DNA from: Omphiscola glabra
Taxonomy: Eukaryota > Mollusca > Gastropoda > Lymnaeidae
NCBI GenBank assembly: GCA_964017045.1
Contig: OZ024802.1
Location: 24,553,793-24,617,792, forward strand
Length of the DNA: 64,000 nt
Direction: 5' to 3'
Shown here: one piece after another, positions 1 to 13,665 of the stretch
Position numbering within the stretch: the first letter of the stretch is position 1
Layout of the letters: each line of letters begins with the position of its first letter
Notes under the pieces: model-generated
Told to the model about the DNA's origin: nothing
The model's database searches: none
Seen by the model: the letters and a program-made list of their open reading frames with translations, nothing else
Made by a program: the position numbers and the translations under genes

Positions 1-692
1 TTACACGCCAATCACACTTAAGATATTTTGTTTAAAAGAATCTCATTTAGCGCATATGTCGAGAATTTTATTTCGTGAAATCATTGTTTTCATAATTTGT
101 TCATCTTCCCCTTGAAAAAAAGGAGAAACAGATTTGTTGGGGTGTGGGGCTGAAAATTTGTTTGAATGTGCTGTCATCAGTAATGAGTCTATATGCCAAG
201 TTTCATCTTGATAGGTTGATGGGAAGTGGGTCAATTAGCTGTCCAAAGACTTTGCCAGCCACGAACAAAAGCGAAGTTAATATAAAGGATTTAAAAAGTC
301 CCTTAATTTGTCTCAGCGCACTGAGCTGGGGCAATGGAGCACCCATAATTCACTGCAACAAACATACTCTAGTGATTAACTATATAAGGATTTTAATTTT
401 GTAGAATGTATGCAAAGCTGTTGAAGTCTTAAATGAATGAATTCTTACATACAACTGTCAAATGGATTTTATTTTCTTACAACACAGGGTGTTAAAATTT
501 GAGATAAATTTTCTGCTCTTGAAGAATCTCCTGCGCTAGCACTTTATTCTCGATCTGCTGTGCACTTATTCTCAATGTGCTAGCACTTTATGTCAATGTG
601 CCTATCTAAATGAACCCCATGGTCCATAAAGTTTGATTTTTTTTTAATACAGAGTCATGGTCTCTTAATGTGCTACTAATCTTTGTTTCCAG
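1..692 (+). other. Intron of the LRP-like gene, no exon seen
   Basis: AT-rich sequence with short chance reading frames only. It ends in a pyrimidine-rich splice acceptor (AG at 691-692) that opens the first recognisable exon of the receptor gene. I infer it is intronic because that exon begins inside a codon. Confidence 0.55.
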
Positions 693-831
693 ACAGAGGA
701 GAAGACACTACAATGTAGAAGAGTTCTCTACCCTGACCTATGCTAACCCCACCTACCAGAAGGCCAGCACAGAAACTATCAACTCGGAAAACAGAAAAAA
801 CTATGCTTGCTTTCGTTACCACGCCAGCGAA
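693..831 (+). CDS. LDL-receptor-related receptor, cytoplasmic-tail exon with NPTY motif
   Basis: The exon runs from acceptor ...tttccag (ending 692) to donor GTAAGT at 832, beginning inside a codon and ending in phase 0. It starts with a basic cluster (RQRRRH), as expected just inside a membrane, followed by NVEEF, TYANPTYQKAS and NYACFRYH. NPTY is an NPxY clathrin-adaptor/PTB-binding motif. LRP1-type tails carry a similar NVE...NPTY arrangement, and this is the basis for the family call. No extracellular or membrane part is visible because the gene enters from the left edge. Other single-pass receptors with NPxY tails remain possible. Confidence 0.6.
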
Positions 832-882
832 GTAAGTGGGCCAAATGATCATGTATAGTTCAATGCTTTTATTTTATTATTC

Positions 883-1132
883 GTTTCAATGAAGTACTTA
901 TTTTACATGGAGTACCCAGTTTACATGGGCTTTAATGAAGTACTCATCTTACATGGGTTTCAACGAATTACTTAGTTTACATGGGTTTCAATGAAGTACT
1001 CATTTCACATGGGTTCCAATGAAGTACTAATTTTACATGGGTTCCAATGAAGTACTAATTTTACATGGGTTCCAATGAAGTACTAATTTGATTAGGGTTC
1101 CAATGAAGTACTCATTTGACATGGGTTTCAAT
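883..1132 (+). repeat. 28-bp minisatellite in the LRP-like intron
   Basis: About 8-9 imperfect copies of a 28-bp unit containing acatgggttccaatgaagta. It lies in the intron between 831 and 2018, starting about 50 bases after the donor. Confidence 0.85.
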
Positions 1133-1374
1133 TAATTATAAAACTTCCCTTCTGTCTTACGTAACCAGAACTTGGATTTTATGTGCACCTGTTTGTCTTT
1201 GCACATAAACACTGTTTAAAACCACAATTTTTCAACTAGGCAAGAACCTTTTAAGGACAAATAGCTATTAGAGAAAAATCCTCATCTCATTAGCACTTTT
1301 GCTTAATAGCACATATACAAGAGTCATAAGTAGAAATAGACCTTCAACAGTTGTTATTGAATTGTTGTGTCATT

Positions 1375-1960
1375 TAGCCCCCCGGGGCTCTAGTCGGCAT
1401 GTCCGTCCCATAAATGGCATGTCGACAAAGAGGCGTTTGCCACGAACCCCCTGAAACATTACCCGGGGCACATGATCACCGTGTAGGGGACCCGCGCCGA
1501 AAGGCAAAGGTAACGCGCGGAAACTGCGTTAGAAAGAGCCGAAAATAACGTAGAAACAGGTCGGGACATGATTACAGTTGCCGCATGGATATGAGGCGAA
1601 GGAGTGTGGCGACCCTAGCCGATGATTCCAAATATGCAGTCTTGAGGGTACTGCTCCTAGGCAACCTCTCTCTTTTTTTATCATTTCCCAGCTGCGGTGT
1701 GAATTAGTCATGCCGCAGAAAACCACGTAAACCCTATTAGAGGGCGTCTGTTAACACCTACGAGTCCCCCCGGGGTGGGAAGGGGGGGCTTTAGAGACGT
1801 AAATTGTATCCAACCCAGCCCAAGGAAGTCCGGCCCGGTTGCTGTCTATGCATCACCCCGGCTGGCCAGGCGTCCCTTCTCTGATGCGGCCTCACTCGCA
1901 TAGTCAATCGAGTGGAAGGGTGGGTGGGGCTGTCTCAGGGGCGGGGAGCTTGATGCATAA
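1375..1960. other. GC-rich island inside an intron, probably an inserted element
   Basis: An abrupt switch from AT-rich to GC-rich sequence with CpG, starting at a cccccggggct block near 1378 and with a similar ccccccggggt block near 1767. No long reading frame or clean terminal repeat was found. A transposon insertion is the simplest reading. Confidence 0.35.
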
Positions 1961-2017
1961 ATTCCACTTGTTTCTTGTTTGATGTTTTGTGTCTCACCTG
2001 CACTTCCCAACACACAG

Positions 2018-2107
2018 GAGCTCCTAACGACATGCCTGGGTGATGCTGACTGTGCAGCAAATCATAAAGAAAGTGTAGCACTCATGCATCCCAACACTAA
2101 CCTCTGA
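2018..2107 (+). CDS. LRP-like receptor, terminal coding exon
   Basis: Acceptor ...cacacag ends at 2017. Reading in phase 0, as left by the donor at 831, gives 29 codons beginning ELLTTCLGDADC and ending HPNTNL, then TGA at 2105-2107. The phase agreement and the immediate stop support this as the last coding exon, so the cytoplasmic tail ends about 75 residues after the basic cluster. The exon is short and has no motif I recognise, so the call rests on splice phase and position. Confidence 0.5.
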   Translation, partial: ELLTTCLGDADCAANHKESVALMHPNTNL

Positions 2108-2888
2108 GCACATTATCAAATGTGGTAAGTTATTCTGTCATCATAAATCTCAATGCAAAAGGTCTGGATTTTAAACTTTCTTCCATTCCAGCAGTTTGTT
2201 CTGATAAACATAGCACTCACCAACAAAACACAAACAGTCCGTTGTAGAGCAGTGCGATCTATCCTGTCCATTAAAGCGTGTGCCAGGTTCCTTTGGGGTC
2301 TTCCGGGGTTTAGCATTCCCGGAGCTATTCATCATAGAGATGTCTGTGGAAGTGAGTGTGCTGGCATTCTACAAATGTGAACAAGCCCTCTTCAGCCACA
2401 GGCCTCTTTAATTTTCTGCAATAGTTTTCACCCTGTAATGAATGTCGGCTCTTCATTTGAGATTAAAGATGGTCATAAGATTCCATAGATCCTTAAAAGG
2501 CATTTTGTCTGGAAAGCTTCTGTTCTGATGTGTTTGTTGTATTCAGAATTTCTCATTCACTGAGGACAACACTGAAGACATTACTTTCACATATTCTGAT
2601 CTATAAGTGGATGCTAAGGTTTGCAAAAGTCTACATTTGCTTTGCTGATCCTTGCGTTGAGTTCCTTGCCAAAATTGCCATCTTTTGTGAACGTGCTCCT
2701 TGGGTATTCAGAATTCCAGCTTGCATCTGTGTAAAATTAAGTTGTTACAACTTTACCTACCATACTGATGATGTAATTTTTTTTTTAAAAGTCAAAAAAT
2801 GGTTCTCGTAGTTGATTTTACAGAAGTTATAAAAAATAATTTGTTAAAAACTGCTCTTTAATCATTTAAATTATAATGATTCAATAAA
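2108..2888 (+). terminator. Probable 3' UTR of the LRP-like gene with poly(A) signal
   Basis: AT-rich non-coding sequence after the TGA. The first AATAAA is at 2883-2888. Others follow further on, so the true cleavage site is uncertain. Confidence 0.35.
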
Positions 2889-3884
2889 ATGTATTATAAA
2901 AAAACACCAACAACTTTTCACTAAAGTAATTCTACACTTATAAAGTCCTAGTATTTATTTCAGCATGGCCGATGACCATTCAGACATTGCTTTAGCTTTC
3001 AAGTTGAAATGGGTGGTCTGCGAGTGTACAGGTGCTGTGATCTGACCTGAGCGACAGGCCATCCCAAGAGCGAACAATTTCTGCAATCTGACCTGTGCCG
3101 CAGGCCTGCAGTGACATGAGGGGAAAGCTTGTGACCTGAACTGTGATATGTAAAGATAATGTAATGGCATGAATTGCTTTGGTTGACCTGCTCTTTCAAA
3201 TAACCAGTTCCTTCAACAAAAAAAAAAAATGCTGACATTATTAATAGAATAGAGCAACATTTTTCCAGCACAGTAGCTCAAGGGTTAATCTCCAAACCTT
3301 TTTTCTCGATGTTGCAGTCAGTTAACCCAGAGTTATTTAGAGTTGTGGAAATGAAAACAATTTCTTCAAGTTAATTTTTTTAATGACATGATTTTTTTGT
3401 GTTATTGCTCTGAAGTATCGTCATATTTTGCAGATGATCCCATCCTTAGTTAAAAACCTATTTTTAGTCTGTGATAAAATCACAAAGAGTTTCCTTGTGA
3501 GTTGTGCTGACAGGCTCTGCATGTATCTTCCCAATCTAGTGTAAGTGTTGCGCTACAACATTTTGAGTTTTCTCAATGTTTTTGCTATAAATATTTGTGA
3601 GATTTTTTTAAAAAAAAATGGTTTTCTTTTTAAAAGGAGCATAAATTTCAAAATTATTTTATAATTATTTATAATTACTTTATAGAAATGATTCACTTTT
3701 AAAAACCACAGAACAAAATTTATTTATGTTTACACCTGTCAAAACTAGTGAACATTTATTTTCTCTATTATAAACGTTCACTAAATGGATGTTCTAATTT
3801 TGAAACATTTTGCAAGCTACACATTTTTATTCTTACCAATAAATGCAAGTACTATTAAAAATAAATACAAGTTTGTATACTTAG

Positions 3885-4092
3885 GCTATAGCACTAGGCT
3901 AAGAGGCTATAGCACTAGGCTAAGATGCTATAGCACTAGGCTAAGAGGCTATAGCAAAAGGCTAAGGGGCTATAGCACTAGGCTAAGAGGCTATATCACT
4001 AGGCTAAGAGGCTATAGCACTAGGCTAAGAGGCTATAGCACTAGGCTAAGAGGCTATAGCACTAGGCTAAGAGGCTATAGCACTAGGCTAAT
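3885..4092 (+). repeat. 21-bp minisatellite
   Basis: About ten copies of ggctatagcactaggctaag plus one base. Because 21 is a multiple of three the array is open in one frame (YSTRLRG units), but there is no sign that it is a gene. Confidence 0.9.
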
Positions 4093-4260
4093 TGACTTGG
4101 GGAAAAAACTGGTGGTCTAGAATTGTTATGCATATAAATAATTAACTTTTATCCTATTTATGTTTATAAATTATGTCTTTAGTGACATCCTTTGTGTGTC
4201 TGTGTGTTTTGGTTCAGCTTTTGTTGTTATGTATTGTTTTAATATAATTTGTATGTTTTA

Positions 4261-4576
4261 TAATAATCTCAGGAGGTAGCTGCATAGAGTCTACCATGGG
4301 AGACCATTATGGTAACTGCTTTTAAGTATACCATGGGAGACAATTATAGTCACATTAAGTGTAGCTTGTTTAAGTATATATAATGGGAGACAATTACAGC
4401 TATTGCTTTATGTATATCATGGGAGACCATCATAGTGACAATAAGTGTAGCCTGGGAGACATAGTAACTGCTTTGAGTAAACGTAACCATGCCTGATATT
4501 AAGATGTTAGCAGTGCAGCACTACCAGTGATGTAGGCTAACCTCATTAAGATGTTACCAGTGCAGCACTACCAGTG
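4261..4576 (+). repeat. Degenerate repeats around GGGAGAC blocks and a near-perfect duplication
   Basis: Irregular copies of a unit with catgggagacaattatagt span 4261-4470. A roughly 50-bp block containing gtgcagcactaccagtgatg then occurs twice in tandem (4497-4576). Confidence 0.65.
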
Positions 4577-7500
4577 ATGTAGACTTCAAATAACCTCAGT
4601 TTTCCAATGGTGCTTTGTACAAGGTTGTTCCTGTTTTTCCATTAGGTTTTCTTTTAAACTTCAGAAAGATAATTTCAGTACTCATGTTGTCTATTTATGA
4701 CACATAATTTTGTTAGTAGGACAATCCTCTCCATTAACTCATTATGAACTTCCATCTGCCAAGTTTAATCAATTCAACTTGTGTGCTATAACTCTGTCAT
4801 TACTTTTGTACATATATTTTCTATTGGGATGATAAGTTCATTTCTTTAAAGACTGGAAATATTTAAATTCAAACAAGTGAGGGTTTTTTTTGTTGTTGAA
4901 AATTCAAGACATGTTTTGATGTTTGACAAAACTTTACGTAACACGAGGACAATCGGAAAGTATGCATTGCTTGTAAAAAGAAAAATACTGCCTTATCCAT
5001 TAGCCAATATCTGATGTGTCAAAAAATTAATTTCTTTTCTAAACATGTTTTATTCAAATTTTTTTTATTTTTTCGGTTTTAATTATTCCTTATGATATTT
5101 TACCTCAGGACTTATATGGGTGAATTACAGGACTTGCATAGATGAATTAAACCCTACAAAATGTGCTTTGGGCCAACTACTACTTCTGACTCTTCACATA
5201 CTGTATTTTGTGAGAAGTTGAAAAATATGATTTTCTGACATCTCGACCTAAGGAATGTTACATCACAGTTTTCATCATTTCTTTTACAGGTTTTTTTTTT
5301 TTCATCGTCACATGCATATCATTTTTTAAGAAAATGTTGTCATGTTTTAATTTTGTCTTACTCAATATTGATTGCATGAAATCCAAGTTTAATCAATGTT
5401 GACTCATATATCTACCTTACACTGGCATTGAGAGCATGACAATTTAAATAAGATTATTTAATCTTCATCATAAATTGAATATTTGAAGTGTACAAAAAAA
5501 ACTGCAGTTATTTTTATCAATTGCTAAATACACACTACATAATCAAATACCTCACATTTTTGAATGTATACTTGTATAATTTTTTTTTTTTTACAAATGT
5601 ATGAACAAAGTTTTTATAAATAAATTTACTTGTAATTTGATGATCCAAACTTCCCTCCCCTTACATTTATTGTATATATTATAAGGATGGAGTGATGGCT
5701 GGGACAGATGTGATGTGAAATATTGTTTGATAATTTAGTTGTTAAGTTAGATTTTGTATAATTTTTTTGGTTCTATTTTTACAACATAATTGGTAATAAT
5801 TTAATTGCCCCAATTAAACAGTTCTATAAGTTTATCAAGGGTTGTGCCATGTAAATTTAGGATTTACCAAAGTCATATTCAGGAAGTGAAAATGGGATGT
5901 TACAAGTTAATGGTTGACTCCTAGTGGATGTCGAAACAAAACATATTTATTTTTTAAGTTGTAATAAGTGAAACGTGGATTGACAGGTGTGTTAGCACTG
6001 AAAGTTTTGTTGTTACACATCAGTGTGTTATCTTTGCTACATGTATCCTATTTGAAATGCTTTTTTTTTTTCCCATCGAAGTGCCTTTGTGTGCCACTTT
6101 TTTCTCAGTAAAGCTAGTCCTAATAAATGAACTGAAAATCATGGCATCCACTTCTGAAATACATTTGCATGTATCTAATGTAAAGATTTTTTAAAATTTC
6201 ATTTATGTTTAATCAATATAAATTTAATTTTTCCTCAAAACTTTAAAATGTAAATATACATTTATAAATGAAAAAGTTATTTTTACAGTAACCCTCTTGT
6301 ATTTGTATAGCTTGTAGTAAGTATTTTATCCCATAATATATATAACAACTAATGAATCTCCTTTTTAATTACTGTAATTTATGTATTCTCTTTATTCAAA
6401 TGTATTGTTGTACTTGTATTTAGTATTTAAAAAACAAAATTTTGGTCATATTTTATTTGTTCGTTTCATTCAATTTTAGGAAAGATTTTTTAGCAGAAAT
6501 ATTTTTTCCTTGTATTTATTTTGATTGGTCTTCTTGTTAGACAAACAAAATAACTCAGGAAATCTGATTTTTAAAAAAAAAATAATTTTAATGTTATTTT
6601 TCAGATTCCCTGCCAATGAGACCACAAAATGGCAAGTTTACTGCATTGTTGGCATTGTATTGTCTTCACACTAATTTAACTTTTGTTATGTCATCTATTG
6701 CAGTAAATGTATTCAGTATTCTATTTTAACATATCTGACGCTACATTTTAAATGTTATTCACTCAGTTCAGTGCTTACTACAGACAGCCCTTGATAATGT
6801 GTGCACCACCGATATATACCTAGACTTAATTTGTTAAACTTCATCATGTTTGTGTGTGTATTTTAATTCACTGGTCAGACTGGTACAAACTGGTGAAAAA
6901 TGCAATATGGGGCAAACCTTAAAGTACCGGTAAGAATGAATTAAACAGCAAATGGGACAACAGAATATATTTGTAGGCAAATGTGAAGCACAGAAATTAA
7001 TTGTTGTAAACATGCCTTTTACTTAAAAAAAAATATTTATTTTCTATGTGCCTTGTTTTGAGTCTGCTTAAAAAAGGTTTTTGCTGATGAATTTGCTGTT
7101 TTTTTCCAGTATAATTGAGTATCTTTTTAAAAATCTGAATTTCAATGCAATAAGAGTTATGACCCTTAATTATAACCCCACACAATAATTAGAATGAAAA
7201 TTTAAGTGAGAACTACTTTATATAAGGACATACTAGTTTGGTTTCAACAGTTTGCACAGTCAGCTGTTGTGTCCCAACAATGTAACATACCTACGGTGAA
7301 TTTTTAGAGGTACAACTACTTTGAGGGCAACTCCAGATGAAAAGCTAAGTTGGTTCCTGCTGTTGGTTTGATTATATCTTCCAAGATACAAAAACAATTG
7401 TCATGAGTGATATTTTTTAAAATGTATAAACTTTTATATACCTTATTAAAATGTCATTTTCAAAACAAACTTCTTGTTCTTGTTTTTTGTTGAATTTCTA

Positions 7501-10500
7501 TACATAAACCATAAACCCTTAGTTTATGGCAAATTATGTGAATCACTCTGAACATTTATAAATAATGGATGTGAGCAGTGGATTTTAGTTGACTAGCCAG
7601 ATGAATGAGCTCATTTCTAGCCAGATTGACTTGTTAGCTTCATGATTGCCCTGGGATTCATTGCTTCAACCCAGCATAACAGTAAAACACCTGTGGTACT
7701 GAATGGCCAGCAACAGTCACAGGATGTCCTTTTAAAGGTGCAACTCCAGAACAAGTTTCAGTGAGCATACATTACTTCTAGCTACCTAGACTATGTCTTG
7801 AAATCATTATGTACCCATCAAATGTATGGAAGAGACTTGATATTGTTTATTCTCAATTTGCATAATGTTTCATATAACAGCATGTTGAATCCCAAGGACA
7901 AAACAAAGCTGATTATAAAAAAAAAACATGTGACTTTCAATTTTATCAAAGAAGGTAGATTATCTTTCAGAAATTCTGATGAATACAAGTGGAATTGTGC
8001 AAAAAATCAGGCAGTGTGGTACACAAAAACTGTAATTTACTAAATATAGCATAGTTACTCATCTTACTAGTCTACTATTTAGTTGCAGATTCTTGGCTTG
8101 GAAGCATGAGTATATAAACAATCAATCCTAGACTGGGATTTCTGTGAAAGCATACTTTTAAACAAAAAGTAACTTGATAAATTAACAGCTCAATTTTGAC
8201 AGAAGTAAGATTCTAGACTGAGCCTAAACACATTTATTATAGTTTTGAACTGCTCTGGACCAGAAAAGTCTATTGTTTAAGATGGGGCTGTTAGTGTGTG
8301 ATAAGTATAGCAGAAGGCTGAATGTGAATATGACAGTGTAAATTAATTATTAAACTGATTATGTGGTCTGCACCACTTTAAATCACATTTACATTGAAAC
8401 AAACATGCCGCATCTATAAAAAGACAGTGTATTTTAAATATATGTATATACAAGCCTTCTTTATTAGTCAGACATGGAACAGACAGAATGACATACATAT
8501 GAGCATTCAGTTTAAATTAATTTTAAAAAATGTAAGACCTCATAGATTTTAATTCATGCATCTAAAACCCATTTTAAACACAGTAAAGCAAGCATTCAGA
8601 ACTGTCCATGTTTAGGATTCCTTGCAAATACTGTACATATTGTTGGTCTACTGCACAAAAGGAGTGTTTGTTGATGGCTGGAAAGCTATCTCGATATGTA
8701 CAATTATTTAAAAAAACAAATTTTTTGAATTGTCATGACAAGAACAGAATGCTAAAAGCCATGGCAACACAACAAAATGCTACATAAGGACTTTTTCTCT
8801 CTCCAATCCTTGCAAATTTCCAAAAAGTACCTAAAATCCTAGAAAAGAAGATCAAAATGGAAAAATTAAAATTTTATTTTTAAAGGAAATAATTATACCT
8901 CACAAAATAATAATATTAAATACTATTACTACTAATCATACTCATAGCATAGTTTGGTTTTTTTCAAGAGTTTTCAATTTCTGTTACGTGTAAAAAAATA
9001 TTAAAGAAAAAGATGATCCTGTGACACACAGTGTCTTAGATTTAGTTCATTAAATAAATCTCTGCCTATTGAGCTTTTAAAATATCTCAACATGGATCAT
9101 AAAACATATGAATATAACAGTTGTGTAATTTAAAGTAAAATTGCATGGCCCTTAATAGTGCCGAAATGAGAGTGTCTGGCAGGGCCGCAAATTAAAAAAC
9201 AGTTTCGTTACTATAAATGACACTGAAAGGAAGACATTATTTTCACAAAATTTAAAAATACAAAATAAAATTCTTGTTTTACCCTGTTTTGCTCCTGTCC
9301 ATGAAGCCTGGTGCTATAGCTCTGAGGTAAGTGCAGGTGCAAATCATAAGCAAGACAACTGTCAGGAGACTTTGGAAGTTGAAAATAGCTGACTGATATG
9401 ACAGAAAAATGAAAGGATTCAAAGTTATAACATTTGAGTGAAAAGAAATGATTAAAAACAAGAAAGTGATTAACAGTATTAAATAGTTTGTCTGGGGTTG
9501 TACACAGTATACAGTATTGACTTTCAAAATTCTTTATGAATGTAGTAGTGTAAATATAAAAAAATTGATTGAATAATAAAATGCATAGATATAGGCTAGT
9601 TTATATACACTATTATATTCACTTTGGCTGCCTTTTTAAATAAAATGCATTCATCATTTAAGTTTTAAAGAAAAATTCTCTCTGTCTCATAGCACAAAAT
9701 GAGCTCAGTCAAATCCACTCAGTATGATGAGTAGAGACTATCTCACTAAGCCAAGTGGTTTAGTTTTATCTTGAGTGAAGTGCTTTCTTCATTAAAAAAA
9801 AATAATTAATATTTAACTTGTAACTTACTTATTTCAATAATTTATTCTACTAGTTTATTTTATTTGTAGTATTTTGTTATTTGTCATATGGCAGCCATGG
9901 ATGATTATTAATAATTATTATTATGATAAAATTTAAATTTAATAAAATTAATAACTATATATATATATTTTATCATGACATTGACATGGTCATGGTACTG
10001 GTACAGTTGGTCACTTAGTAACAAGTTAGTAAGTACTAACTTAGTAACCTACTTAAGTCTAAGTCAACTAAGTTAACTTGGTGGTAATTTACTACACTAA
10101 TTTAAGTCAGTAATATAAGTTTGAGTCTAAGTGACCAGCTAATCACTGGCATGCCATTAAAATAAAAACTTAGTTATAATAATATGATTTATGAATATGA
10201 AAAACATAACTGTGCGTGCAGCACTGTGCTTGTGCTGTTATATACAGCTGAAATCTACAACACTGAGTTGAGTACACTGTCTACACACTTGATACTTGTG
10301 ACTTAATTTAACATACTTTACATACACAGTCACACAGTGACTACAGTCTGTTGTAGTTTTTAAAAATTCAACTAAATTATAATTTGCAACAGTTTAAATT
10401 AAAGTTAAAAAATGAGATAAAAAATGGCTAAAAAGTATAATTACCATTATATTTATATGAAAAGTAGTAAAAGATGCATACGTTGCATTAGCTTCTATCG

Positions 10501-10690
10501 TTTACAAAATGTATAACTTCATTAATCCTATTTACCGAGATCTAACTCAATGAAGATGGAGCCGAGGTGAGTATTTTTCAAAAAAATTAAAATAAATGCT
10601 AAAAATAGCAACTAAATCAAGTTACATTATGTGACAATTTATATTAGTTGACATTGATAAGTGCAAAAAAGTTGTTTAACATCATTTTAA
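4577..10690. other. AT-rich gene-free stretch
   Basis: About 6 kb with poly-A/T tracts, scattered AATAAA signals and only short chance reading frames. A TA-rich low-complexity patch with taagt/acttag motifs lies near 10010-10140. I see no exon with paired splice sites, no RNA gene and no transposon end here. Part may be distal 3' UTR of the receptor gene. Confidence 0.5.
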
Positions 10691-10913
10691 ACCCTTGGTT
10701 AAAAAACTCCACGACGGCCTTTCTTATGCCAGCTTAAAGGGGGAGGATACTTGGCTTGCGCCCCAACTGCTGCTACAGAAAGGATAAAGGAAAAATCCAA
10801 AAAAATGTCATCATGCATGAATGAAGCAGGCCAGGTTGCAGAAAAATGGAGAGCAAAGCCACACGAATATCTCAACTCCAAGAGCATATCTCCTGAGGCC
10901 AAAATCCTGGATC

Positions 10914-10973
10914 AGAGTTAGATTCTGGAATGTTCGCACTCTGGATCAGTTCGGAAAGCTGGCACAAGATGTA
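10914..10973 (+). pseudogene. LINE relic, N-terminal endonuclease fragment
   Basis: The frame reads RVRFWNVRTLDQFGKLAQD. WNVRTL..GK.AQ is the opening strand of the APE-type endonuclease of many non-LTR retrotransposons. The frame does not continue into the rest of the enzyme, so it is a broken fragment. The true extent probably begins near 10700. Confidence 0.6.
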
Positions 10974-11494
10974 GGCCTATATCAGAGGTCGCAAACACAA
11001 AAATAAATCGAGTAAAAGGTGATCGACTATTTCCAAGTACAAAAAACAATTCTGAAAAAAGAAAAGCATGCTTTTTTCTGTGAATGGCCACCTTAATCCA
11101 TTTTAAAATTTAAAAAATATTGGCCGTTAAATTACCCAACTACAGTATCCTTTGTGCGGGCCGAAGGTGTACTTGCAAAGGTCCGCGTGCCCGCGTTGGT
11201 CAAGCCTGATGTACATGAACTGCCGCAACCCGAAACTTTTATGGGTAACAGAAGCAAGATGTACAAGGAGTGGAAAGCAAGATCAGAATTCATGAGGTCG
11301 TCATCTGTTCATCACTTTAACTACTAGATGGCTTCATAAAAGCCTTGGTAGAAGCTGGGAAAGGCGTCGGTGAACTTTAACTAACTGAAAAATTGAATAC
11401 CTGAACATCCAGCAATCGTACACATCCCTGATATCCAGTGGACCAAAATATCTTTTGACGCACAAGTTACCTTTAATAAAATAAAGGGTTTCAT

Positions 11495-11677
11495 CAGTGG
11501 CGTAGTGAGGGGGGCAAGGGGGCATCATGCCCCGGGCGCTACTCACAATGGGGCGCCAAAACGTATATTTTACTATAATTTTGTATGGTTTTCGAATGGG
11601 GGGGGGGCGCTAAAAAGGTATTGGGGCGCTAAAAAGGTATTGTGCCCCGGTCGCGAGTTAAGCTCGCTACGCCACTG
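11495..11677 (+). mobile_element. hAT-type MITE with 8-bp target-site duplication
   Basis: The 183-bp element has terminal inverted repeats: it starts cagtggcgtagtgag and ends ctcgctacgccactg. It is flanked by ggtttcat (11487-11494) and ggttccat (11678-11685), a 7/8 target-site duplication. It carries GC-rich gggcgct/ccccgg repeats internally and no coding capacity. Confidence 0.8.
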
Positions 11678-11934
11678 GGTTCCATACACAATAGCAAAAG
11701 CAACTATGCACAAAGAGGTGACATTTCAACAAAGGAATAATAATGAATTTGCACAAATAAAATTTCGTTAACATTTTCCATTTGTTAAAATATTTTTGCA
11801 GAAGTTTGTACGATAAATTTTGAGCAACGTTAAGAAGCTGAAGAAAGAAGAGTACTGAAGTAGAGGATCTTTGGCTCCATAGAAAAAGCGACAATCTTCT
11901 ACAGACAAAGACAAAAGAAGCAATGGTGTTGGTA

Positions 11935-12070
11935 GGGCATGGCCGTCTTAAGGCATGGACCCACGCTTCTAGGGGGCCACGCCCTTCTAGGAGACCCACT
12001 CTTGTAGAGGCATCATGCTTTACATATTGTTAATGAATATTGAAAGATTTTAGAAATTGAATTTGATTTA
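11935..12070 (+). repeat. Truncated copy of a ggCCGTCTTaagg repeat family
   Basis: Contains a ggccgtcttaaggcatgg end and a tail (catcatgct...aatgaatattgaa.gattttag) that aligns with the second copy at 12341. A non-autonomous hAT-like repeat is likely. Its boundaries are uncertain. Confidence 0.45.
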
Positions 12071-12340
12071 AAAGTCAGTGAATAGCTTTTTCCCCAATTT
12101 TTACTCACGATAATATCGGCACATTTCAGAATTAATATTAAAAATGCGAAGCTGGATAGATACTTCTTAAAAGGGAATAACTCTACTCAACAAGTTTAAT
12201 TCACCCAGATATGAATCGAAAAAAAAAAAAGTAAGAATTTGTTTTTACAATCACGTTACAATGGTAGACTAAGATGTTAGTCCTCGGCGGTTATAACCCT
12301 AGCTACGCAACTGCTCAGTAGTGAAATTAGTGGAGAAAAG

Positions 12341-12590
12341 CAGTGCCGTCTTTAGACATGGGCACACTGCGCAATGCGCACTTGCCCAGGATCTCGCGCT
12401 TGAAGGGGCATCATCCATGGCTCTAACTCTAATGGGCCTCGTGCCTCTAGGCTCTAGCGAACCGTACACGTCTAGGGTGCCTCACTCTTCTAAGGGCATT
12501 ATGCTGCCAATATTATCATTGAATATTGAACTATTTTAGGCCGTTGATTTTGCTTTTAAAGCGACAAGACCAGTTCGCCAGTTTATTTAA
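12341..12590 (+). repeat. Second copy of the CCGTCTT repeat family
   Basis: Begins cagtgccgtctttagacatg and ends in the same tail region as the copy at 11935. The chance open frame over it has no coding character. Confidence 0.45.
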
Positions 12591-13665
12591 TTTAAACAAT
12601 TTTCCAATTCTCCCATCGTTTCACTTTTTTTTTTTTTTTTTTTTTTGGTTCTAGCTTTAGAAATTTTTTTTATTGATAAATGATCAATTTGTAAAAAAAT
12701 TATCCATTAAATATTTTGATGGTGGGGGTTTGGGGGAGGAGTAAATCAAAGTCTTAAAAAAGTCAACAAACGTTCTTTATTTAGTTATTTAAATGAAGAA
12801 AGTTATAGTAGCTAGATATTCCAAAAAGACTTTAAGCTACTGCATTTGTTTGGAAATTCACGCTGTCTCATTTCCCCCCTCATATAAATCATATAATAAT
12901 AATAAATAGATGACGTCTTTTTTTATACCATTACACACAATTTATTTTTAAAATGGCATGTTTTAAATAGCCATACATAATCTTTAGCCATTTTCTGCAA
13001 ACAGTGTTTTTCTTATTTTTTTGTAACTGTAAATTTAAATTAAATCCAAAATGATAATTATTTTATAATGACATACTAAAATATTGTTTGTCGTTTTTAA
13101 AAAAAAATTAACAGTCAACTGTTTTAAACAGAATTTTTATTTATATTCATTCATTGATGAATTCGTTTAAACAAGTATATAGTTTCAGATAAAAATTGAA
13201 ACAACATTGCTATATAGATGCAACTAAAAATAAAAAAGGAATTGTGTAACCCATGCATGGTCAAGGCAAACTAAATTTCAACTGGCCTCTTTTCTGTTGC
13301 TAGCCGGTTAAGTGTAGAACTATGCCAAACCAAATTCATGTATGCGCCAAAATGGATCCCATTATTTCGAACTTATCAAAAAGTTTCTTGGGAGGGGCTT
13401 ACTGAGACCTCTCTCCAAACCTTACCCCCCCCCCAACCCAGTTTCGTTTAGCGTCCTCAATCGCTTGTCCCTCCCTAGTTAAAGTGACAGTACTGACACA
13501 TCTTAATCTAAAAAAAAAACCGCTTGATGCAATTAAATACAATGATTGTTTTCAACGGACAAAATTATGATTTTCCTTTAGTTTGGCATACCCAGTTGGA
13601 CTAAAACGATTCTAGATACGAAACTAAGCTGGGGCTAAAAGCTTACCCTCAGAGGGATCCACTAC
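12591..13665. other. AT-rich gene-free stretch
   Basis: Contains a run of more than 20 T near 12626-12647 and other homopolymers. No splice-site-bounded exon, RNA gene or element end recognised. Confidence 0.5.

Noticed and set aside
3785..4120. 111-codon frame with YSTRLRG repeats
   Set aside because: The 21-bp minisatellite keeps one frame open; no other evidence of a gene.
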